Origin: an uncultured Pelagibacteraceae bacterium
GTDB lineage: Bacteria > Pseudomonadota > Alphaproteobacteria > Pelagibacterales > Pelagibacteraceae
DNA: 33,361 bases
Reading direction: 5' to 3'
NCBI GenBank assembly: GCA_902629285.1
Contig: CACOQN010000015.1
Span: 1 to 33,361, forward strand
Both the position numbers and the translations under genes were made by a program. Below the pieces are notes generated by a model. That model was not told the origin of the DNA and made no database searches. It worked only from the letters and a program-made list of their open reading frames with translations. Positions 27,750 through 33,361 of this stretch are shown piece after piece. Numbering within the stretch: position 1 is the stretch's first letter; each line of letters begins with the position of its first letter.

Positions 27750-28745
27750 ATGAACATAGCTATAGTAGGTGCAACAGGTAACGTAGGAAGAAAAACTCTT
27801 GAGGTTTTTGATAAAAAAAACTTTAAGTTTGATAGTCTATATTTAGTTGCATCAGAAAAAAGTGCAGGAAAAAAAATCACATTTAGAGATAAAGAATATG
27901 AGATTGAAAATTTGGAAAACTATGATTTTTCAAAAGCAAACATAACTTTTTTTGCTGCTGGAGGAAAAATTGCAGAAAAATATGCAGAAATTGCAGCAAA
28001 AAATACTACAGTAATTGATAATTCAAGTTTTTTTAGAATGGATCCAGAAGTTCCTCTGATCGTTCCACAGGTAAATGGATCTGATATAAAAAAAATGAAA
28101 AAAAATATAGTTGCAAATCCAAACTGTTCAACAGCACAATTAGTTATTGCACTTAAACCACTTCATGATTTGTTTAAAATAAAGAGAGTTGTAGTTTCAA
28201 CTTATCAGTCTGTTTCAGGTGGTGGTAAGGCTCCAATGGATGAATTAATTGCACAAACTAAATTATACTTAGAAGGAAAAAAAATAGAATCAAAAAATTT
28301 TACCAAACAAATTGCATTTAATATTATTCCACACATAGATGTATTTGCTGAGAATGGTTATACAAAAGAAGAGTTAAAAATGGTGAACGAAACAAAAAAA
28401 ATTTTAGATAATAAAATTGAACTTACGGCAACTTGTGTAAGAATTCCAGTTCTAGTGTCACATTCTGAAGCTGTAAACATTGAATTTGAAAAACCGTATA
28501 ATTTAGAAAAAGTAAGAAATGCTCTAAATAATGCAGAAGGATGTGTGGTTATTGATAAAAGGGAAAACGGTGGCTATAGTACTCCAATTGAAGCAACAGG
28601 GAGTGATGAAACTTTTATATCGAGAATTAGAGAAGACAAAACAAATCCAAACTCTTTAAATTTATGGATAGTTTCTGATAACCTATTAAGAGGTGCTGCG
28701 CTTAATTCTGTTGAAATTGCAGAAACAATAATTAATTCAAATTAA
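27750..28745 (+). CDS. asd: aspartate-semialdehyde dehydrogenase
   Basis: NADPH enzyme reducing aspartyl phosphate to aspartate semialdehyde, for lysine, threonine, methionine and diaminopimelate synthesis. It has 331 residues: the Rossmann start VGATGNVGRKTLEVF at 6-20, the catalytic cysteine C126 in NPNCSTAQ, the TYQSVSGGGK segment, and VSHSEAVN with an active-site histidine. It lies 17 bases after dmdA and four bases before sdhC. It is therefore placed between DMSP and TCA-cycle genes without an obvious functional link. Confidence 0.97.
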   Translation: MNIAIVGATGNVGRKTLEVFDKKNFKFDSLYLVASEKSAGKKITFRDKEYEIENLENYDFSKANITFFAAGGKIAEKYAEIAAKNTTVIDNSSFFRMDPEVPLIVPQVNGSDIKKMKKNIVANPNCSTAQLVIALKPLHDLFKIKRVVVSTYQSVSGGGKAPMDELIAQTKLYLEGKKIESKNFTKQIAFNIIPHIDVFAENGYTKEELKMVNETKKILDNKIELTATCVRIPVLVSHSEAVNIEFEKPYNLEKVRNALNNAEGCVVIDKRENGGYSTPIEATGSDETFISRIREDKTNPNSLNLWIVSDNLLRGAALNSVEIAETIINSN

Positions 28746-28749
28746 GGAG

Positions 28750-29130
28750 ATGGAAAATAGACCTTTATCACCACATATACAAATTTATAAATGGCATATT
28801 TCTTCATTGGTATCAATTTCACATAGAATTACAGGAATAATTAATTTTTTTGCAATTACTTTAATTTGTTTTTGGTTTGCTTTTATGCTTCTAGGAGAAA
28901 TCAACTATCAAATAATTAAGAATTTTTTAGAAACATTTCTAGGAAAATTCATTTTGATTAGTATAACTTGGTCATTCAGTTTTCAAATGTTAAGTGAGAT
29001 AAGACATTTGATTATGGATTATGGTTATGGATTTGAGTTACAAACAACAAAGGTTACTGGACTTCTTGTTATTTTTGGATCAATAATATTAACTATATTA
29101 ATTTATTTATTTGGAAGAAGTTTTGTATAA
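28750..29130 (+). CDS. sdhC: succinate dehydrogenase membrane anchor, cytochrome b556-type subunit (heme ligand absent)
   Basis: First membrane anchor of complex II, 126 residues with three helices. The quinone-site signature is present: S22, H25 and R26 in SISHRITG, matching S27, H30 and R31 of E. coli SdhC. The RHLIMDYGYG block (85-94) fixes the alignment of helix 2. There, the position of the axial heme ligand H84 of E. coli is a glutamine (Q79), and the neighbouring small Gly is a Glu (E83). Loss of heme binding is therefore likely. The ATG follows asd after four bases, with an aaggag site. It overlaps sdhD by one base. Confidence 0.93.
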   Translation: MENRPLSPHIQIYKWHISSLVSISHRITGIINFFAITLICFWFAFMLLGEINYQIIKNFLETFLGKFILISITWSFSFQMLSEIRHLIMDYGYGFELQTTKVTGLLVIFGSIILTILIYLFGRSFV

Positions 29131-29459
29131 TGATACCTGCAACAAAAAAGTGGATTTTTTTAAGAATAAGTTCATTAATTTTATTGCCACTAATGTTTTG
29201 GTTTATACTAAATTTAGTAAACTTTTATGATAAAACATATGTTGAAATAGTTGGATTTTTAACGGCTCAACCAACTAAAACTTTATTAGGGTTATTTTTG
29301 CTATTTTCTTATTTTTTTTCAGCTTTAAGCATAAGTGAGGTTTTTGAGGACTATATTAAAGACGAAAAAATCAAAAATGCCGCAAACAAAGCGCTTAATT
29401 TTTTTGCTATAGTAATTCCCATAATTACAATTATTGTAATATCTAACTTAGGTATATGA
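29130..29459 (+). CDS. sdhD: succinate dehydrogenase membrane anchor subunit SdhD (no histidine)
   Basis: Second membrane anchor of complex II, 109 residues with three helices. The conserved end of helix 2 is FEDYI, with D74 and Y75 corresponding to the quinone-site D82 and Y83 in E. coli. Counting back eleven residues, the axial heme ligand H71 of E. coli is a phenylalanine (F63). The protein has no histidine at all. Position in the operon and helix pattern make the SdhD identity firm even though sequence similarity is low. It overlaps sdhC by one base and sdhA by four bases. Confidence 0.9.
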   Translation: MIPATKKWIFLRISSLILLPLMFWFILNLVNFYDKTYVEIVGFLTAQPTKTLLGLFLLFSYFFSALSISEVFEDYIKDEKIKNAANKALNFFAIVIPIITIIVISNLGI

Positions 29460-31231
29460 AAGAATATAATATCATAGATCATGAGTACGATGTTGTTGTA
29501 CTTGGAGCTGGAGGCTCTGGATTAAGAGCAGCTGTAGGGCTAAGTGAAGCTGGATTAAAAACAGCTTGTATTTCAAAAGTATTTCCAACTAGAAGTCATA
29601 CATCGGCTGCACAAGGAGGTATTTCAGCATCTCTAGGAAATATGGGTGAAGACGATTGGAGATGGCACATGTATGACACTGTAAAAGGAGCCGATTGGTT
29701 GGGCGACCAAGATAGTATTGAGTATTTGTGTAAAGAGGCGCCAAAAGCTGTATTAGAATTAGAACAATACGGAGTTCCATTTAGCAGAACTGAAGAGGGA
29801 AAAATATATCAAAGACCTTTTGGTGGTATGACAAAAAATTATGGTAATGGCATCGTCCAAAGAACTTGTGCAGCGGCAGATAGAACTGGTCATGCAATTT
29901 TGCACACACTTTATGGTCAAGCCTTAAAACACAATACAGAATTTTTTATAGAATACTTCGCGTTAGATTTGCTAATGAAAAATGGCGAATGCAAAGGATT
30001 GATTGCTTGGAATTTAAATGATGGGACCATACACAGATTTAGAGCTCACACGGTAATTATTGCAACTGGTGGATATGGAAAAGTTTATTATTCAGCAACA
30101 TCTGCACATACATGCACGGGTGACGGTAATGCAATGGTTTTAAGAGCAGGTCTACCATTACAAGATATGGAATTTGTACAATTTCACCCTACAGGAATTT
30201 ATGGTCATGGTACTTTAATAACAGAAGGTGCACGAGGAGAAGGAGGATATCTTACAAACTCAAAAGGTGAGAGATTTATGGAAAGGTATGCTCCAAATGC
30301 AAAAGATTTGGCTTCACGAGATGTTGTAAGCAGGTCAATGTCAATTGAGATTAATGAGGGAAGAGGAGTTGGAAAAGAACAAGATCATGTCCATTTAAAT
30401 TTAAATCATCTAGATAAAGAAATTATAGAAAGTAGGTTGCCAGGAATAACAGAAGCTGCAAGATTATTTGCAAATGTTGATGTCACAAAAGAACCAATTC
30501 CTGTTGTTCCAACGGTTCATTATAATATGGGAGGTATTCCTACTAATTATAAAGCAGAAGTGTTAACTGTTAATGGTTCAGAAAAAACCGTGCCTGGATT
30601 AATGGCGATTGGTGAAGCAGCGTGTGTTTCAGTTCATGGCGCAAATAGACTTGGATCTAATTCATTAATTGATCTAGTAGTATTTGGAAGAGCAGCAGCG
30701 AAGAGAGCTGCTGAATTAATAAAACCAGGAACACCACATGAAGAAATCCCTGAAACCGAAACTCAAAAATGCCTAGATAGGTTTGATAAACTGAGAAATG
30801 CGGATGGAAATAATAGCACTGCAGAATTAAGACTTTCTATGCAAAAAACTATGCAATCAAAGTGTGCTGTCTTTAGAACAGAAAAAAATTTGAAAGAAGG
30901 TGTTGAGGAGATTAGAAAAACTTATGATGGTATGGATTCTATATCTGTTAAAGATAGATCTTTAGTATTTAATACAGATTTAGTCGAAACCTTAGAATTT
31001 GATAATTTAATAAGACAAGCTGTAACAACTGTAGATTCAGCATACCACAGAAAAGAAAGCAGAGGTGCTCATGCAAGGGATGATTATCCTAAAAGAGATG
31101 ATGCAAAGTATATGCAACATACATTAGCTTGGTGTGACGGAAAAAATACTAAAATAAGTTATAGAGATGTGCACAAATCAACATTAACAAACGAAGTTCA
31201 ATATTTTCCACCTCAAGAGAGAGTGTATTAA
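29456..31231 (+). CDS. sdhA: succinate dehydrogenase flavoprotein subunit
   Basis: Catalytic subunit with covalent FAD; oxidises succinate to fumarate in the TCA cycle and respiratory chain. It has 591 residues, a normal length. Seen: the dinucleotide motif GAGGSG at 17-22, the FAD-attaching histidine H48 in [20 protein letters not shown], the active-site RDVVSRS segment and [12 protein letters not shown]. The C-terminal [11 protein letters not shown] block is typical. It overlaps both neighbours by a few bases, showing tight coupling of the sdhCDAB genes. Confidence 0.98.
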   Translation: MKEYNIIDHEYDVVVLGAGGSGLRAAVGLSEAGLKTACISKVFPTRSHTSAAQGGISASLGNMGEDDWRWHMYDTVKGADWLGDQDSIEYLCKEAPKAVLELEQYGVPFSRTEEGKIYQRPFGGMTKNYGNGIVQRTCAAADRTGHAILHTLYGQALKHNTEFFIEYFALDLLMKNGECKGLIAWNLNDGTIHRFRAHTVIIATGGYGKVYYSATSAHTCTGDGNAMVLRAGLPLQDMEFVQFHPTGIYGHGTLITEGARGEGGYLTNSKGERFMERYAPNAKDLASRDVVSRSMSIEINEGRGVGKEQDHVHLNLNHLDKEIIESRLPGITEAARLFANVDVTKEPIPVVPTVHYNMGGIPTNYKAEVLTVNGSEKTVPGLMAIGEAACVSVHGANRLGSNSLIDLVVFGRAAAKRAAELIKPGTPHEEIPETETQKCLDRFDKLRNADGNNSTAELRLSMQKTMQSKCAVFRTEKNLKEGVEEIRKTYDGMDSISVKDRSLVFNTDLVETLEFDNLIRQAVTTVDSAYHRKESRGAHARDDYPKRDDAKYMQHTLAWCDGKNTKISYRDVHKSTLTNEVQYFPPQERVY

Positions 31232-32010
31232 TGGTTCAAATTAGTTTGCCTAAGAATTCCGAGGTTAAAAAAGGCAAATATTTTCAAGATAAAACTGGTT
31301 CTAAAAATCTAAGAAAAGTTAATGTTTATAGATGGGATCCATCAACAGAAGAAAATCCAAGAATAGATACATATGAAGTTGATATGGATAATTGTCCATC
31401 TAAAGTATTAGATATTTTAAATAAAATTAAAAACGAAATTGATCCCACTTTAGCTTATAGACGATCTTGTGCTCATGGAGTTTGTGGATCTTGTGCTATG
31501 AATATGGGAGGAAAAAATGGGCTTGCTTGTACAACATCTCATGCAGAAATTGATGGTGACATTGATATTTATCCTTTACCACATTTAAAAGTTAAAAAAG
31601 ATTTGATAGGAGATTTAGACGGCCTATATAAACAATATCAATCGATTGAACCATGGTTAAAAAATAATTCAAAGAGACAAACAAATGAAATTTATCAATC
31701 TAAAGATGATAGAGCAAAATTAGATGGTGCATACGAATGTATTATGTGTGCATGTTGCTCTACATCATGCCCAAGCTATTGGTGGAATGGTGATAAATAT
31801 CTAGGTCCAGCGGTTCTCTTGCAGGCTTATAGATGGATAATCGATAGTAGAGATGAAGATAGAAAACAGAGATTAAAAAAAGTTGCAGATGAATTAAAAC
31901 TTTATAGGTGTCATACGATCTTAAATTGTACAAGTGCATGCCCTAAAGGCTTAAATCCTGCAAAAGCGATTGCAGAAATAAAAAAAATGCTTGCAACTGC
32001 CAATGTTTAA
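31231..32010 (+). CDS. sdhB: succinate dehydrogenase iron-sulfur subunit
   Basis: Electron-transfer subunit, 259 residues. All cluster ligands are present. The [2Fe-2S] cluster has C80, C85, C88 and C100. The [4Fe-4S] cluster has C170, C173, C176 and C237. The [3Fe-4S] cluster has C180, C227 and C233. Spacing is the same as in E. coli SdhB. The quinone-side tryptophans are in PSYWW (181-185). Thus the electron path to quinone is intact even though the membrane subunits lack heme ligands. It overlaps sdhA by one base (TAATG). It is followed by 39 bases before mmsA. Confidence 0.98.
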   Translation: MVQISLPKNSEVKKGKYFQDKTGSKNLRKVNVYRWDPSTEENPRIDTYEVDMDNCPSKVLDILNKIKNEIDPTLAYRRSCAHGVCGSCAMNMGGKNGLACTTSHAEIDGDIDIYPLPHLKVKKDLIGDLDGLYKQYQSIEPWLKNNSKRQTNEIYQSKDDRAKLDGAYECIMCACCSTSCPSYWWNGDKYLGPAVLLQAYRWIIDSRDEDRKQRLKKVADELKLYRCHTILNCTSACPKGLNPAKAIAEIKKMLATANV

Positions 32011-32049
32011 ATAGACTAAATAAGAATTTTGCTTTAAAAAATCATATTC

Positions 32050-33361
32050 ATGAAATTAATTGAACACTTTGTAAATGGAAAAATAATTTCAGGTTCATCA
32101 AATAGGAATGGAAAAGTATTTAATCCAGCTACTGGAGAGCAAGATTCTGAAGTACGACTTGCAAGTAAGAGTGATTTGGATAGTACTGTTGAAATAGCAA
32201 AAAAAGCGTTTGAAACTTGGTCTCTAAAGCCTTCACTTCAAAGAGCGAGAATAATTTTTAAGTTTAAAGAGTTAGTTGAAAAAAATTCTGAAGAACTCAC
32301 AAAACTAATTGTTTCAGAGCATGGAAAAGTTTATGAGGATGCAAGAGGTTCCTTAACAAGAGGACTAGAGGTTGTAGAATTTGCTTGTGGAATTCCACAT
32401 TTGTTAAAAGGCGAGTATTCTGAAAATGTAGGCACAGATGTTGATAGTTATTCAATGAGACAGCCACTAGGTGTGGTTGCTGGAATAACTCCATTTAATT
32501 TTCCAGCAATGGTCCCAATGTGGATGTTTCCTATAGCCATAGCTTGTGGAAATACTTTTGTTCTTAAACCTTCAGAAAAAGATCCATCTTGCCCTTTGAG
32601 ATTAGCCGAATTACTTTCTGAAGCTGGTCTTCCAGACGGTGTGTTTAACGTTATCAATGGGGATAAAGAAGCTGTTGATGCAATTTTAGAAAATAAAGAT
32701 ATTAAAGCTGTTAGTTTTGTGGGTTCCACTCCTATTGCAAAATATATTTATGAAAATTCAGCTAAAAATGAAAAAAGAGTTCAAGCTTTAGGTGGAGCTA
32801 AAAATCATTTAGTTGTAATGCCAGATTGCGATTTAGATGGTGCAGTTAATGGTTTAATGGGTGCAGCATACGGTTCGGCTGGTGAGAGATGTATGGCTCA
32901 ATCAGTTGCAGTTGCAGTTGGAGATATTGGAGATGAGCTTGTATCAAGATTATCAAAAAAAGCCGAGGCTTTAAAAGTAGGTCCTGGAATGGATAAGACA
33001 TCAGAAATGGGGCCTTTGGTTACTAAAGATCATTTGGAAAAAGTTACTAGTTATGTTGATTTAGGTGTAAAGGAAGGAGCAAAATTAGTAGTTGATGGAA
33101 GAGGTTTAAAACTTCAGGGTTACGAAAATGGTTTTTATATAGGTGGTTGTTTATTTGATCATGTGAATAAAGACATGAAAATTTATAAAGAGGAAATATT
33201 TGGTCCAGTATTATCAGTTGTTAGAGTAAAAACGTTTGAAGAGGCTGCAAAATTAATCAATGACCATGAGTATGGAAATGGGGTTAGTATTTATACAAGA
33301 GATGGTGATGCAGGTAGAACTTTTGCAAGCAAAATTCAAGTAGGTATGGTTGGAATTAATG
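32050..33361 (+). CDS. mmsA: methylmalonate-semialdehyde dehydrogenase (CoA-acylating), partial
   Basis: Aldehyde dehydrogenase family enzyme of valine and pyrimidine degradation, converting methylmalonate semialdehyde to propionyl-CoA. The gene runs off the right edge; 437 codons are present of about 500 expected. Seen: the catalytic asparagine motif ITPFNFP, the coenzyme motif FVGSTPIAKYIY, and the catalytic cysteine C281 in GERCMAQS, typical of the MmsA group (usually GERCMA). The start at 32050 gives the usual N-terminus (LIEHFVNGK). The product of mmsB, encoded at the left edge of the window, is the substrate of this enzyme. Confidence 0.9.
   Translation, partial: MKLIEHFVNGKIISGSSNRNGKVFNPATGEQDSEVRLASKSDLDSTVEIAKKAFETWSLKPSLQRARIIFKFKELVEKNSEELTKLIVSEHGKVYEDARGSLTRGLEVVEFACGIPHLLKGEYSENVGTDVDSYSMRQPLGVVAGITPFNFPAMVPMWMFPIAIACGNTFVLKPSEKDPSCPLRLAELLSEAGLPDGVFNVINGDKEAVDAILENKDIKAVSFVGSTPIAKYIYENSAKNEKRVQALGGAKNHLVVMPDCDLDGAVNGLMGAAYGSAGERCMAQSVAVAVGDIGDELVSRLSKKAEALKVGPGMDKTSEMGPLVTKDHLEKVTSYVDLGVKEGAKLVVDGRGLKLQGYENGFYIGGCLFDHVNKDMKIYKEEIFGPVLSVVRVKTFEEAAKLINDHEYGNGVSIYTRDGDAGRTFASKIQVGMVGIN

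Overview
The window comes from a very AT-rich, extremely compact bacterial chromosome that looks like a SAR11 / Candidatus Pelagibacter-type marine alphaproteobacterium. The evidence is gene gaps of mostly 0-40 bases with many 1-17 base overlaps, two complete TRAP transporters, a complete SAR11-type dmdA-containing DMSP demethylation cluster, and a structured leader before ffh of the kind described in Pelagibacter. All genes are on the + strand except one three-gene block (13421-15986). No rRNA, tRNA, insertion sequence, phage gene or CRISPR array is visible, and no stretch longer than 300 bases lacks a gene.

Region 1 (1-12809) is catabolism and uptake. It holds mmsB (3-hydroxyisobutyrate dehydrogenase), TRAP cassette A (binding protein, small and large permease), an amidase, a 58-residue membrane protein, TRAP cassette B (TakP-like binding protein, an unusually long small permease, and a large permease with a charged coiled-coil tail of about 325 residues), an MFS carrier and a membrane-anchored alpha/beta hydrolase. 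The two binding-protein genes share a near-identical leader and an upstream 10-bp palindrome. Each is followed by a GC-rich hairpin before its permease genes, as expected if the binding protein is made in excess.

Region 2 (12858-15986) has an unrecognised secreted protein converging, with overlapping stop codons, on the minus-strand block dapF-ftsY-methyltransferase.

Region 3 (16041-22434) starts at a divergent intergenic region with the structured ffh leader. It continues as ffh, rpsP, trmD, rplS, leuC, leuD, leuB. Ribosomal proteins bS16 and bL19 both carry Ala/Glu/Lys/Pro-rich C-terminal tails, and the bS16 tail is encoded by an in-frame DNA repeat. rimM is missing from its usual place between rpsP and trmD.

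Region 4 (22461-27732) is a tight DMSP demethylation operon: dmdC, dmdB, an alpha/beta hydrolase, dmdA. dmdD is not present.

Region 5 (27750-33361) holds asd, sdhCDAB and the start of mmsA, which runs off the window. The succinate dehydrogenase anchor subunits lack both histidines that bind heme b in the E. coli enzyme but keep the quinone-site residues. This predicts a heme-free complex II and is the most interesting observation here. mmsB at the left edge and mmsA at the right edge belong to the same valine-degradation route.
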